Positions 16,258-25,905 of a DNA stretch of 64,000 bases are shown piece after piece. The translations under genes and the position numbers were made by a program. This DNA is from Aquimarina sp. MMG016 (GTDB lineage Bacteria; Bacteroidota; Bacteroidia; Flavobacteriales; Flavobacteriaceae), in assembly GCF_018100805.1 (NCBI RefSeq), contig NZ_JAGJEA010000010.1, positions 62,001 through 126,000 on the forward strand. Direction: 5' to 3'. The notes beneath the pieces were generated by a model. The model saw only the letters and a program-made list of their open reading frames with translations. It made no database searches and was not told the origin of the DNA. How positions within the stretch are numbered: position 1 is the first letter of the stretch; every line of letters begins with the position of its first letter.

Positions 16258-17889
16258 TTGAAATTCGTTAGACCCTTACACATAATTCATTATTTAACAG
16301 CTGCTTACACCATTCTTTGCTTCTTATCCTGCGGAAGCTCCTCAAAAGAAGATAGAGACCATCAGGTATTTAGATATAATCAATTTGATAATATTAGCTC
16401 ACTAGACCCCGCCTTTGCAAGAAATGTAGCCAATATATGGTCTGCAAACCAGTTATTTAACGGATTAGTGCAATTAGACGATTCTTTACACGTACAGCCT
16501 GATATTGCAAAATACTGGGATATTTCTGAAGACAATCTTACCTATACTTTTTTTCTTAGAAATGACGTAAAGTTTCATAAACACTCACAATTCAAAACAA
16601 AGGACAGTACCCGAATAGTAACTGCAGAAGATTTTAAATATAGCTTTGATAGACTTATTGATCCAAAAGTTGCTTCTCCCGGAAATTGGGTACTAAAAAA
16701 TGTTCAGGTATATGAAGCCAAGAATGACACAATATTCAGGATTAAATTAAAAAAGCCCTTACCAGCTTTTTTAGGACTAATGAGTATGCGTTACTGCTCT
16801 GTTGTTCCAAAAGAAGTTGTTGAATTTTACGGAAATGGTTTCAGATCAAACCCTATAGGTACAGGACCTTTTAAATTCAAATTATGGGAAGAGAATGTAA
16901 AATTAGTATTTCTTAGAAACGAACTTTACTTTGAAAAAGATGAAAAAGGAAAGCAATTACCCTATCTAGAAGCTGTTGCTATTACTTTTTTACCGGAGAA
17001 ACAAAGTGAATTTTTACAATTTGCTAAAGGTAATATTGATCTACTCAACAGTCTGGATGCATCCTACAAAGATGAGCTACTTACACCAACCGGAAAACTA
17101 AGAGAACAATATAAAGATCGAATAAATATTTCTAAAGGACCTTATTTAAACTCAGAGTATCTGGGATTTTATCTTGATGGAGATACAGAAGAAGTAAAGT
17201 CAATATTACTTAGAAAGGCCGTAAATCACGGTTTTGATAGAGAGAAAATGATTACGTATCTCAAAAATGGAATCGGAACACCAGCTATAAACGGGTTCAT
17301 CCCGAAAGGTTTACCTGGTTTTGACAATATACCCGGTTATGACTATAACCCCGAGAAATCTAGAAAACTAATTAAGCAATATATTAAAGAAACAGGAAAT
17401 TCAAACCCTACACTAAGAATTGCCACAGATGGTAACTATCAAAGTATCTGTGAATTTATCCAGCGAGAGTTGGAAAAAGTTGGACTCAATATTATTGTGG
17501 ATGTTATGGCACCGGCTACAATACGTAAGAAGAAATGGGGCGGTGAGTTAGATACTTTTAGAGCTAGTTGGATAGCCGATTATCCCGATGCAGAAAATTT
17601 TCTGTCTCCATATTACAGTAAAAACCACACTCCTAACGGACCAAACTATACTCACTTTTCAAATGAAGTTTTTGATCAGCTTTATGAAGAAAGTTTTCTG
17701 ATAAAGGATACTAAATTACGTGAAAAACAGTATGCAAAAATGGATTCAATTATTGTAGCTCACGCTCCTATTGTTCCTTTATATTATGATGAAGTGGTTC
17801 GATTTACTCAAAAAAATGTAAGAGGACTAACTAATAATCCTCAGAATTTCTTGATCCTAAAACGTGTTTGGAAGGAGAAAGTAAAGTGA
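16258..17889 (+). CDS. peptide/nickel-type ABC transporter substrate-binding lipoprotein (SBP family 5)
   Basis: 543 residues. A lipoprotein signal peptide ends in FLSC with C25 as the acylated residue. The body is a DppA/OppA-like solute-binding protein: FNGLVQLDDSL, DIAKYWDISEDNLTYTFFLR, TAEDFKYSFDRLIDP and PIGTGPFKFK are standard blocks. It captures oligopeptides or similar solutes. The start must be TTG at 16258: no ATG or GTG precedes it in frame and there is no methionine before the lipobox. No permease or ATPase genes lie nearby, so it may serve a distant transporter. Confidence 0.88.
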   Translation: MKFVRPLHIIHYLTAAYTILCFLSCGSSSKEDRDHQVFRYNQFDNISSLDPAFARNVANIWSANQLFNGLVQLDDSLHVQPDIAKYWDISEDNLTYTFFLRNDVKFHKHSQFKTKDSTRIVTAEDFKYSFDRLIDPKVASPGNWVLKNVQVYEAKNDTIFRIKLKKPLPAFLGLMSMRYCSVVPKEVVEFYGNGFRSNPIGTGPFKFKLWEENVKLVFLRNELYFEKDEKGKQLPYLEAVAITFLPEKQSEFLQFAKGNIDLLNSLDASYKDELLTPTGKLREQYKDRINISKGPYLNSEYLGFYLDGDTEEVKSILLRKAVNHGFDREKMITYLKNGIGTPAINGFIPKGLPGFDNIPGYDYNPEKSRKLIKQYIKETGNSNPTLRIATDGNYQSICEFIQRELEKVGLNIIVDVMAPATIRKKKWGGELDTFRASWIADYPDAENFLSPYYSKNHTPNGPNYTHFSNEVFDQLYEESFLIKDTKLREKQYAKMDSIIVAHAPIVPLYYDEVVRFTQKNVRGLTNNPQNFLILKRVWKEKVK

Positions 17890-18017
17890 TTTTTTTAGTT
17901 ATTTCAAAAAATTAACACACTTCGTCGTCTATTAACGTCTTTTAATCGATTATTTCCCTATATTCGCCGTTAATTCTTATAACAGCATACTAACATTTTA
18001 TAATTAACCCAAATCCT

Positions 18018-19109
18018 ATGAAAAAAGTTATACTATGCCTAACAGCATCTGTTTTTTTAACAATTTTATCCTGTGGAGATGATGATTCTGCAATTGGATT
18101 AACTCCTGTCAATATTGATCCTTCAGAAGAAGTATTTTTAGATCCAACAGAAATATCTAAAAATCTAATTATTGATGGTGGATCAAGAATAACTGGAAAT
18201 GCTCCTTCTTCTAATGGGAGTTTATCTTTTACGATTAATAAAGAGGAGCAATCTGCTTTTCAAAAGAATGGTTTCAGCATTTTATTAAATGCTCCAACTA
18301 ACTACGCAGGATCATATATACAGATAAAAAATGAGGACGGAACACTCGCACCTGATTACTGGGATGTACCGGTAGGAGTAAAATCTTCTAAATCAAATCA
18401 TAAGAAAAGAAAGGTTTCGAACAAAAATAATGATGGAGATATAGAAATCGATGTTGATTTTGAAGATAGTGTTACAGCAGGTCGATTCTGCTATGTAATA
18501 TGTATCTATGATGAAGAAGGAAATATTAGTCCAGCTGAAGAAATCTGTGTAGAAGTTGAAGCTTGGGGAGGAAATCCTAATTTGATTGGTACTTGGAACT
18601 ATACCAAGCAAGTCGCTAACGGAATAACAACTCCAGTAGGAGAAATTAATTTTTGTGAAAGTCCAGGCTTTATAAATTGTAATAACCAAGAAACATTAAT
18701 TGTTCCAGAAGATAAAGGATGGTGCTATGCTTCGACTGAAATAAAGTTAGAGTTAAATGCAGATGGTACATACGTGATAAATGATTTTCAATTTCAAAAA
18801 CAAAGCTTCATCTTTGATCAAAGCATATCTACATGCACAATAGTAAATGAAACTGTAAATGATGAGTTCGGTTCCAAAGAAACATCTAAAGGATATTGGG
18901 CCTATAATGAAGAAAAAGAAGAGATAATCCTCATAGAATTTGAAAACACAACTTTTTACTTTGATGATAATTTTGAAGATAGTTATACCGAAGAGTTTGG
19001 AGAACTACATCAAATGAGTGGATTCTCTTTACTTAATGGTTCTAGTCTAGTAATTAGTGGTTTGGATTATGATTTTACTAATGTTACAGAATATCATTTT
19101 ACCAAATAA
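18018..19109 (+). CDS. lipoprotein with C-terminal lipocalin-like domain
   Basis: 363 residues. A lipoprotein signal ends in ILSC with C19 as lipid anchor, followed by an acidic stretch. Residues about 50-180 look like a beta-sandwich surface domain. From about 190 (NLIGTWNYTKQV) to the end the protein has the GTW start and repeating strands (LELNADGTYVIND, GYWAYNEEKEEIIL) of flavobacterial lipocalin-like domains. Several paired cysteines (FCESPG, FINCNN, GWCYAS, STCTIV) suggest disulfides. Role unknown; a stand-alone gene with its own terminator. Confidence 0.65.
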   Translation: MKKVILCLTASVFLTILSCGDDDSAIGLTPVNIDPSEEVFLDPTEISKNLIIDGGSRITGNAPSSNGSLSFTINKEEQSAFQKNGFSILLNAPTNYAGSYIQIKNEDGTLAPDYWDVPVGVKSSKSNHKKRKVSNKNNDGDIEIDVDFEDSVTAGRFCYVICIYDEEGNISPAEEICVEVEAWGGNPNLIGTWNYTKQVANGITTPVGEINFCESPGFINCNNQETLIVPEDKGWCYASTEIKLELNADGTYVINDFQFQKQSFIFDQSISTCTIVNETVNDEFGSKETSKGYWAYNEEKEEIILIEFENTTFYFDDNFEDSYTEEFGELHQMSGFSLLNGSSLVISGLDYDFTNVTEYHFTK

Positions 19110-19158
19110 ACTCTAAAACCAATTGCGTACTAAAAAAATCTTAACCTAAATTAATACA

Positions 19159-19189
19159 ACATCACCTATTATTAAACAATAGGTGATGT
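19159..19189. terminator. intrinsic terminator of the lipocalin-like lipoprotein gene
   Basis: A perfect 12-bp stem (ACATCACCTATT/AATAGGTGATGT) with a 7-base loop is followed by TTTTTATTTT on the plus strand. It lies 13 bases before the end of the convergent GlmU-like gene. Confidence 0.88.
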
Positions 19190-19202
19190 TTTTATTTTAC
19201 CA

Positions 19203-20378
19203 CTAATAACTCTTTCTCCACTCCTTGGTTTCTTCAAAAACGTGTTCCAGAATCTTTTCATCCTGTTCTGTGAATTCTATATTTCTTCGAGACATTACCA
19301 CTTTAGCTACTTCAAAAGCTTTTTTGGTTAGATATGTGGTAAAACCACCACTTCCTCCCCAACTATAACTTGGCACAAAATTACGAGGAAAACCACTACC
19401 AAAAATATTTGCATTCACTCCAATAACAGTTCCTGTATTAAACATCGTATTGATTCCACATTTAGAATGATCACCCATCATTAGACCACAGAATTGTAAT
19501 CCGGTCTTAGCAAAACCTTGGGTTTCATAACTCCATAAACGTACAGGAGCATAGTTGTTTTTTAGGTTGGAAGTATTAGTATCCGCGCCAAGATTACACC
19601 ATTCACCTAATACCGAGTTACCCAAAAAACCATCGTGACCTTTATTAGAACACCCAAAAATCACTGAGTTATTCACCTCTCCTCCTACCTTAGAATATGG
19701 GCCCACAGTAGTTCCGCCATAGATTTTGGCTCCCATTTTTATAGTTGCGTAATCACACAGCACAAACGGCCCTCTAATAATACTCCCCTCCATGATTTCT
19801 GCATCCTTACCAATATATATAGGGCCACCACTAGCATTAAGCGTTACAAACTCCAGTTTAGCACCTTCTTCAAGGAAAATATTTTCTGCAGCTATGATGT
19901 TATTACTATCCGGAATAGCTTGGCTTTTCCTACCTTTAGTCAATAGTTCAAAATCTTCTTGGATAGCTCGTTCATTTTTTGAAAAAATATCCCAGGTATT
20001 TTTCACATTAAAAACATCATAGTCATATTGAATAACATCATAGGTATCAAAATCAACTTCTTGTCCTTCTTTTACATAAAATGCGATAGGTTCATCCTGA
20101 TAAAAAACCGCTTGCTCCGGCTGTAAGTTTTTTACCATCTCTACAAGATTAGCAGTAGGTAGGTATGATGCATTGAGCATCACATTTTCTTCTAACTCTA
20201 CCATCGGAAACTTTTCACTCAGATAATCTTCTGTAACCGTAGATGTTGTAGATCCTAAATATTTTTCCCACTTTTCTCGTATTGTTAGAATTCCTATGCG
20301 GATTTCAGCAACCGGTCTGGTATATGTAAACGGTAATAATGAGTCACGTGAAACTCCATCAAAAAGAATATAATTCAT
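19203..20378 (-). CDS. GlmU-like putative sugar nucleotidyltransferase (flavobacterial type)
   Basis: 391 residues from ATG 20376-20378 (MNYILFDGVSRDSLLPFTYTRPVAEIRIGI). A longer frame to 20435 adds residues unlike the family. The N-terminal half is a divergent nucleotidyltransferase fold; the C-terminal half from about 180 is a left-handed beta-helix with hexapeptide repeats (IYIGKDAEIMEGSIIRGP, ATIKMGAKIYGGTTVGP). This is the 'alternative GlmU' family of Bacteroidota, thought to make or handle UDP-GlcNAc or a related sugar nucleotide. Placed after rpmE2 on the same strand but separated by a terminator. Confidence 0.85.
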   Translation of the reverse strand: MNYILFDGVSRDSLLPFTYTRPVAEIRIGILTIREKWEKYLGSTTSTVTEDYLSEKFPMVELEENVMLNASYLPTANLVEMVKNLQPEQAVFYQDEPIAFYVKEGQEVDFDTYDVIQYDYDVFNVKNTWDIFSKNERAIQEDFELLTKGRKSQAIPDSNNIIAAENIFLEEGAKLEFVTLNASGGPIYIGKDAEIMEGSIIRGPFVLCDYATIKMGAKIYGGTTVGPYSKVGGEVNNSVIFGCSNKGHDGFLGNSVLGEWCNLGADTNTSNLKNNYAPVRLWSYETQGFAKTGLQFCGLMMGDHSKCGINTMFNTGTVIGVNANIFGSGFPRNFVPSYSWGGSGGFTTYLTKKAFEVAKVVMSRRNIEFTEQDEKILEHVFEETKEWRKSY

Positions 20379-20433
20379 AGCCCTATTATTATATTTTGTG
20401 ATTTGGTTCAAAAGTACAGTAAGTAGTAATAAC

Positions 20434-20462
20434 AAAAAAGCCTTTCCGTAAAGAAAGGCTTT
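20434..20462 (-). terminator. intrinsic terminator of rpmE2
   Basis: The minus strand shows a 10-bp perfect stem AAAGCCTTTC/GAAAGGCTTT with a 6-base loop, followed by further T. It is 22 bases past the L31 stop. Confidence 0.88.
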
Positions 20463-20484
20463 AGATTAAAATCTTAATACCAAA

Positions 20485-20736
20485 TTACTTTTTGAATTTA
20501 GCATATTTATTTTTAAACTTGTCGATACGTCCTGCAGTATCGATAAGTTTTGATTTACCAGTGTAAAATGGATGAGAAGCTCTAGAAATTTCCAACTTCA
20601 CTAACGGATACTCAACACCATCAACATCGATAGTCTCTTTAGTATTCGCAGTAGACTTAGTTAAAAACACTTCGTCATTTGACATATCTTTAAAAGCTAC
20701 TAATCTATAATTTTCTGGGTGAATACCTTTTCTCAT
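20485..20736 (-). CDS. rpmE2: 50S ribosomal protein L31 type B
   Basis: 83 residues with the type B start [20 protein letters not shown], the central [20 protein letters not shown] and the basic end [13 protein letters not shown]. The zinc-binding cysteines of type A L31 are absent, so it is the zinc-independent form. It has its own promoter and terminator. Confidence 0.97.
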   Translation of the reverse strand: MRKGIHPENYRLVAFKDMSNDEVFLTKSTANTKETIDVDGVEYPLVKLEISRASHPFYTGKSKLIDTAGRIDKFKNKYAKFKK

Positions 20737-20764
20737 CGTATTAATCTTTTCGTTTTTCGAGGTG

Positions 20765-20793
20765 CAAATTTAAGACTTATTTTTTAATTACAA
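20765..20793 (-). promoter_or_regulatory. Bacteroidota-type promoter of rpmE2
   Basis: On the minus strand TTG (20791-20793) and TAAATTTG (20765-20772) are 18 bases apart, about 29 bases ahead of the rpmE2 ATG. Confidence 0.75.
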
Positions 20794-20875
20794 AACATTT
20801 AGAAATAAAGAAATACATTTTATTTAAGTATTCTATAAATAATTATAATGTTAGTAAAATCCATATAAGAGTTCA

Positions 20876-21352
20876 TCACTGCTTAACACCTTCATCATTA
20901 GCTACTTCTTGGGCTCGTCTGAACCAATCCCAAATGGAACAAGCAAGGCTACTGATACTACAATCAGATGACCTCTTCTGAAGATTACTTCCTACACCTA
21001 ATATTAGATATTCATACTGATCCGCAATACGAGTAAATTCTTCACCTGTCATATTCATAGCCTCGAGTTGATAATATAAATCCAAAAAGGTTTGTGATTG
21101 ATCTCCTAAAAACTCCAAAAACAAAGCTTCTATATCTGATCCATTTAGGTTATCGGTAGCAGTTTTTTGAAGTAAGGACTTTTGAAATTGTTCGAACTTG
21201 CCTGTTTTAATGACACTTTTATTCAACTCAATTAAAGTTTTCTTAACAAGAAATTCCTTTTCTTCCTGAGAGATTCCAACGTCTTCATCCTTAGAACAGG
21301 ATGACAAACCTACAAAGGTTATAATAGATAATAAAAGTAATAATTTTTTCAT
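20876..21352 (-). CDS. small lipoprotein of unknown function
   Basis: 158 residues. The signal peptide ends in VGLSSC with C19 as the lipidation site, then an acidic SKDED stretch that in Bacteroidota often marks surface export. The rest is helical, without a known domain. The C-terminus holds two more cysteines in CSISSLACSIWDWF, which could form a disulfide. It stands alone. The 321 bases upstream hold only the promoter of the divergent DUF4199 gene. Confidence 0.65.
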   Translation of the reverse strand: MKKLLLLLSIITFVGLSSCSKDEDVGISQEEKEFLVKKTLIELNKSVIKTGKFEQFQKSLLQKTATDNLNGSDIEALFLEFLGDQSQTFLDLYYQLEAMNMTGEEFTRIADQYEYLILGVGSNLQKRSSDCSISSLACSIWDWFRRAQEVANDEGVKQ

Positions 21353-21603
21353 GCGTGATTTTTTTAGTTATATGTTATACAATTTTAAAAATTGGGGTGT
21401 TTCAACACTAATTTTAAAATTTATTTTTTAAAGAAACTTACTCCTAAATCACAATATTCCAACATTTTAACCACTACTACCCAAATTGAGTAAATCCCCA
21501 TATTTTATGATGCCTTAGACCATATAAGTCTTACGGAAAAACCGTAAAATTTTGTTAAATATACGATAAAAACATGAATTATCCCGATAAAATGCTATTT
21601 TTT

Positions 21604-21632
21604 TTGACAACTGTAACATTTTTTTATATTTG
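21604..21632 (+). promoter_or_regulatory. Bacteroidota-type promoter of the first DUF4199 gene
   Basis: TTG at 21604-21606 and TATATTTG at 21625-21632 are 18 bases apart, 41 bases before the ATG. The bases just after it (GTATACTTATGGTTTA) recur nearly unchanged ahead of the second DUF4199 gene. Confidence 0.78.
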
Positions 21633-21673
21633 TATACTTATGGTTTAATTACAACCAAAAAATATATTTATAC

Positions 21674-22177
21674 ATGGCTGAAACTACTATTTCTACCAAA
21701 AAACATATCCTAACCTATGGAGTAATTCTTGGTTTTATTTGGGTTATTTATGGTTTTCTTCGCCATATAACAGATAATGGAACTACAATACATTGGGGGT
21801 TTTCTATTTTTGAATTATCTCTGTATATAGGGTTTATATTTTATAGTATTTATAAATACAAATCCAAAAATGATGGTTTTTTAACCTTATGGCAAGCATT
21901 AAAAGTAGGATTTGGAATTGTTTTAATCAGCGTCGTTATGCAAACAACTTGGGATATTTTTTTGGTAAAAGTAGTTTCTCCAGAAACCATCCAAGAAATT
22001 ATTAATTCGACAGATAAGCTACCAGCAAAAGAATTACAAGAATCTAACAAAACTGCAAACAAAGAGAACAACTATCTAATTAATATTTTTGGTTTAGTTT
22101 TTAATTTAGTATTAGGGACTATTATCGCACTTTTTGCAGGTGCTATTATGCAGAAAAACAAGGATCCATTTGAATAA
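21674..22177 (+). CDS. DUF4199 family membrane protein
   Basis: 167 residues with four transmembrane helices: about 13-30, 43-61, 73-97 and 137-158, the last ending NIFGLVFNLVLGTIIALFAGAIMQKK. Between helices 2 and 3 is the family motif FLTLWQALKVGFGIVLIS. A soluble loop of 40 residues joins helices 3 and 4. Function is unknown for the family. It is the first of a tandem pair of paralogues ahead of a GT2 glycosyltransferase, an arrangement common in flavobacteria, which hints at envelope glycan or lipid work. Confidence 0.82.
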   Translation: MAETTISTKKHILTYGVILGFIWVIYGFLRHITDNGTTIHWGFSIFELSLYIGFIFYSIYKYKSKNDGFLTLWQALKVGFGIVLISVVMQTTWDIFLVKVVSPETIQEIINSTDKLPAKELQESNKTANKENNYLINIFGLVFNLVLGTIIALFAGAIMQKNKDPFE

Positions 22178-22283
22178 CCTAAAATCTCCTTTTTCTATTT
22201 AATTTTCTTTTTTAACAAACAAGTGTAACAATTTGGTACATTTGTGTACTTATGGTTTATAACTAACCAAAATATCATTAATT

Positions 22284-22808
22284 ATGGAAAATACTGCTTC
22301 ATCAAAAAAACATATTATAAATTATGGATTGCTTCTTGGAATTTTATCCGTAGGACTTGGAGTTGTAATATACGTTACTAATAGCTATACAGAGCAGAAT
22401 TGGGTACACTCTCTAATTGGTTTTGTAATATTGATAGGAACCATTATGTATGGATTAACTGCCTTTAAAAAAGCTAATGAAGGATACATTACTCTGGGAG
22501 AAGCTTTAAAAATTGGAGTAGGTATTTCGTTAATTGGAGGAATCGTAGGAGTCATATGGACAATTCTACTCATGAATGTTATTGAACCGGATATGGTTAA
22601 CCAGATAACAGAAGCTCAGCGTACCCAAATGATCGAACGTTTTCCGGATATGCCAGAAGAACAATTGAATCAAAGTATCGAAATGGCTGCAAAATTCACA
22701 TCTCCATATATTATTTCTGCTTTTGCATTAATTGGTAACCTTTTCTTTGGGTTTATCATTTCATTAATTGGAGGGTTAATTATTCAAAAGAAGAAGGATT
22801 TATTTTAA
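22284..22808 (+). CDS. DUF4199 family membrane protein (second paralogue)
   Basis: 174 residues, same four-helix plan as its neighbour, with GYITLGEALKIGVGISLIGG in the conserved position and the end ALIGNLFFGFIISLIGGLIIQKKKD. The loop between helices 3 and 4 is longer and rich in Glu, Gln and Met. Upstream, TACATTTG at 22237-22244 and the following bases mirror the promoter of the first copy, so gene and promoter were duplicated together. The GT2 gene starts 6 bases after its stop and is surely co-transcribed. Confidence 0.82.
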   Translation: MENTASSKKHIINYGLLLGILSVGLGVVIYVTNSYTEQNWVHSLIGFVILIGTIMYGLTAFKKANEGYITLGEALKIGVGISLIGGIVGVIWTILLMNVIEPDMVNQITEAQRTQMIERFPDMPEEQLNQSIEMAAKFTSPYIISAFALIGNLFFGFIISLIGGLIIQKKKDLF

Positions 22809-22814
22809 TATTAT

Positions 22815-23759
22815 ATGAATATATCTGTTGTCATACCACTGCTCAATGAGCAGGAATCGCTTAATGAATTATATAATTGGATTGCAAAAGTTATGCAATC
22901 CAATTCCTTTTCTTATGAAATCTTATTTATTGATGATGGTAGTGATGACGGATCTTGGGATACGATCAAAGAACTATCTCAAACAGATCAAAACGTAAAA
23001 GGAATTCGTTTTCTTAAAAACTTTGGTAAATCTCAAGCATTACATGCCGGTTTTAAAGCTGCTCAGGGAGATGTTATTATCACTATGGATGCCGATCTGC
23101 AGGATAATCCAGAAGAAATCCCAGAGATGTATGATCTTATTACTAAAGGAGGTTTTGATCTGATTTCCGGTTGGAAAAAGAAGCGATATGATTCTGTTAT
23201 TGCCAAAAACCTTCCGTCAAAACTATTTAACGCAGCTGCACGAAGAACTTCCGGAGTAAAATTACACGACTTTAATTGTGGGTTAAAAGCTTATAAAAAC
23301 CTTGTCGTTAAAAATATAGATGTACACGGAGAGATGCATCGGTATATTCCTGTCCTAGCTAAAAATGCAGGTTTTTCTAAGATTGGGGAGAAAGTGGTTC
23401 TGCATCAAGCTCGTAAATATGGTAAAACCAAATTCGGAATGAGCCGATTTATTAATGGTTTCCTTGATTTAGTAACCATATGGTTTATGTCTCGTTTTGG
23501 TAAAAGACCGATGCATTTTTTTGGATTAATTGGAACCATTTTATTTATAGTGGGCTTAGGTTTTTCATTATACCTGGGAATTGATAAATTGTTCATAGAA
23601 ATAAAAGGACGATTAATTGCGGAGCGTCCTGAATTCTATATAGCACTAACTTCCATGATCTTAGGGACTCAGTTTTTTCTTGCAGGATTTCTTGGTGAAA
23701 TTATTTTAACCAGCAAACGTAATAAGGAAAGATACAATATAGCTGAAACTATAGAATAG
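22815..23759 (+). CDS. family 2 glycosyltransferase, polyprenyl-phosphate-sugar synthase type
   Basis: 314 residues. An N-terminal GT-A domain begins SVVIPLLNEQESLNEL, with DDGSDDGSWD and the metal-binding DADLQD; KNFGKSQALHAGF and NCGLKAYK are typical of DPM1/ArnC-like enzymes that load a sugar onto a polyprenyl phosphate. Two C-terminal transmembrane helices (about 235-258 and 270-295) anchor it to the inner membrane. It follows the second DUF4199 gene by 6 bases. The transferred sugar cannot be predicted. Confidence 0.9.
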   Translation: MNISVVIPLLNEQESLNELYNWIAKVMQSNSFSYEILFIDDGSDDGSWDTIKELSQTDQNVKGIRFLKNFGKSQALHAGFKAAQGDVIITMDADLQDNPEEIPEMYDLITKGGFDLISGWKKKRYDSVIAKNLPSKLFNAAARRTSGVKLHDFNCGLKAYKNLVVKNIDVHGEMHRYIPVLAKNAGFSKIGEKVVLHQARKYGKTKFGMSRFINGFLDLVTIWFMSRFGKRPMHFFGLIGTILFIVGLGFSLYLGIDKLFIEIKGRLIAERPEFYIALTSMILGTQFFLAGFLGEIILTSKRNKERYNIAETIE

Positions 23760-23878
23760 TATTCTGGATTTTGATTAAACCCTTCAATATATCTGAACTA
23801 GTATTTTCAATAAAGTTAATATCATATATCTACAATCAATATTGAAAATATATTATTTTTGTAGTTAAAATCACGCGC

Positions 23879-25606
23879 ATGCAAATCACAGATTCTAGTA
23901 TAAAAAATAAAGTAGAAGAATGGTTAACACCAGTTTTTGATCAGGATACCCAAAAAGAAATTCAAAAGTTACAAAGTAGTCCAGAAGATCTAAAAGAAAG
24001 TTTTTATAAAGACTTAGAATTTGGTACCGGAGGTATGCGCGGTGTAATGGGTGTAGGCACTAACAGAATTAATAAATATACCTTAGGAAAAAGTACTCAA
24101 GGACTAAGTAATTATCTTCTTAAACAATTCTCAGAAGAACAGCCAAAAGCTGTAATTGCTTATGATTGCAGAAATAATAGTGATACACTTGCCAAAATAG
24201 TGGCCGATGTATTTTCTGCTAACGGAATTAAAGTTTTTCTTTTTTCCAGCCTACGTCCTACCCCGGAATTATCATTTGCGGTAAAAGAATTGGATTGTCA
24301 TTGTGGTATTGTATTAACCGCTAGTCATAACCCCCCCGAGTATAATGGTTATAAAGTATATTGGCAAGATGGTGGACAATTAGTACCGCCACAAGATGGG
24401 GAAATTATTGCAGAAATAAATTCATTACAATATGCTGATGTCAAATTCGAAACAAATTCAGAACTGATACAATATATTGATAAAGAAATTGATACAGTTT
24501 TTATTGAACAAAGTGTAAAAAACGGAAGCTTTGCAGCTACTCAGGAAGCCAAAGATAATACGACTATCGTTTTCACATCATTACATGGAACATCAATCAC
24601 TGCAGTACCGGAAACCTTAGAAAAAGCCGGGTATACTAATGTTCATATCGTAAAAGAACAGGCAGAACCAGATGGTAATTTTCCAACTGTAAAATCACCA
24701 AACCCTGAGGAACCGGAAGCCTTAGCAATGGCAATGGAACTTGCTAAAGAGGTAAATGCCGATATTGTTATTGGAACAGATCCGGATTGCGATCGATTAG
24801 GAATTGCGGTTCGAAATAATAAGGGAGAACTACAATTATTAAATGGAAACCAGACCATGATTGTGATGACTTGGTTTCTTTTAGAATATTACAAAACCAA
24901 AAAAGGCCTTAACGGCAATGAATTTATAGCTTCTACAATAGTTTCTACACCTATGATGAAAACTCTATCAGAAGCTTATAATGTAGAATATAAAGAGGTT
25001 CTTACAGGCTTTAAATGGATTGCAAAGTTGATCAAAGATTTCCCAGAAAAACATTTTATCGGAGGAGGTGAAGAAAGTTTTGGGTTTATGGTTGGAGATT
25101 TTGTTAGAGATAAAGACGCAGTAACCTCTACCCTATTGGCCTGCGAAATTGTTGCGTATACCAAAGCAAATAAAAGTTCTTTTTATAATAAACTCATAGA
25201 ATTATATACAGATCACGGTTTTTATAAAGAAAATCTGGTTTCTCTAGTCAAGAAAGGCATTGATGGAGCAGCTGAGATCAAACAAACTATGATAGATCTT
25301 AGAGAGAACCCTCCAAAAGAATTAAATGGAGAACAAATAGTATTAATAGAGGATTACCAAACCAGCATTGCCAAAAATCTTCAAGATCATACAGAGTCTA
25401 CAATTGATATTCCTAAATCCAACGTTTTAATATTCTATACAGAATTAGGAAGTAAAATTGCAGCCAGACCAAGTGGTACTGAACCAAAAATAAAATTCTA
25501 CATCAGTGTACAAGAACCATTAAAATCTGTTATAAATTTTGAAACAATCAATGAATTATTGGATAAGAAGATAATCTTAATTAAAAAAGATCTAAAACTA
25601 GTATAA
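23879..25606 (+). CDS. phospho-sugar mutase (phosphoglucomutase/phosphomannomutase family)
   Basis: 575 residues, alpha-D-phosphohexomutase family. The phosphoserine loop is TASHNPPEYNGYK with S149; the metal loop is GTDPDCDRLGI; the sugar-binding loop GGGEESFGF; and the phosphate-binding loop ARPSGTEPKIKF closes the protein. It interconverts 1- and 6-phosphates of glucose or mannose, feeding sugar-nucleotide synthesis. Length and GGGEESFG favour the bacterial/mammalian PGM2-like group over PMM. A separate unit after the GT2 gene (119-base gap). Confidence 0.93.
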   Translation: MQITDSSIKNKVEEWLTPVFDQDTQKEIQKLQSSPEDLKESFYKDLEFGTGGMRGVMGVGTNRINKYTLGKSTQGLSNYLLKQFSEEQPKAVIAYDCRNNSDTLAKIVADVFSANGIKVFLFSSLRPTPELSFAVKELDCHCGIVLTASHNPPEYNGYKVYWQDGGQLVPPQDGEIIAEINSLQYADVKFETNSELIQYIDKEIDTVFIEQSVKNGSFAATQEAKDNTTIVFTSLHGTSITAVPETLEKAGYTNVHIVKEQAEPDGNFPTVKSPNPEEPEALAMAMELAKEVNADIVIGTDPDCDRLGIAVRNNKGELQLLNGNQTMIVMTWFLLEYYKTKKGLNGNEFIASTIVSTPMMKTLSEAYNVEYKEVLTGFKWIAKLIKDFPEKHFIGGGEESFGFMVGDFVRDKDAVTSTLLACEIVAYTKANKSSFYNKLIELYTDHGFYKENLVSLVKKGIDGAAEIKQTMIDLRENPPKELNGEQIVLIEDYQTSIAKNLQDHTESTIDIPKSNVLIFYTELGSKIAARPSGTEPKIKFYISVQEPLKSVINFETINELLDKKIILIKKDLKLV

Positions 25607-25757
25607 ATACATTGTAGAACTTTTATTACTAGAATTAATTTGATAATTCAAATATTAACAAAACTCTTTTATCCAAATAAAGATTGTTTAGGATTTTATA
25701 TAACAAACTTCTTAAAAGTGAAATAAAGTAATCTATAACACAAAAGCCCTATAAAAC

Positions 25758-25883
25758 TCAGAAATAGTCGACATAATACCATGTGTTAAAATTAAAAGTC
25801 GCCCCAAGGACAGAGATACCTGTAATCAATACGTCGGTTAAACCAAAATCCCTGCTAGATATTGAAGTAAGTCCAACAAATAA
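25758..25883 (-). pseudogene. possible remnant of a decayed protein-coding gene
   Basis: A stop-to-stop minus-strand frame without a start codon reads like real protein (for example SSRDFGLTDVLITGISVLG, then NTWYYVDYF and a stop). The local GC is also higher than in the flanking AT-rich DNA. A weak likeness to the start of some IS transposases was noticed but is not convincing. It could equally be chance. Confidence 0.25.
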
Positions 25884-25905
25884 CTAAGTAATTCAACTAA
25901 ATATC

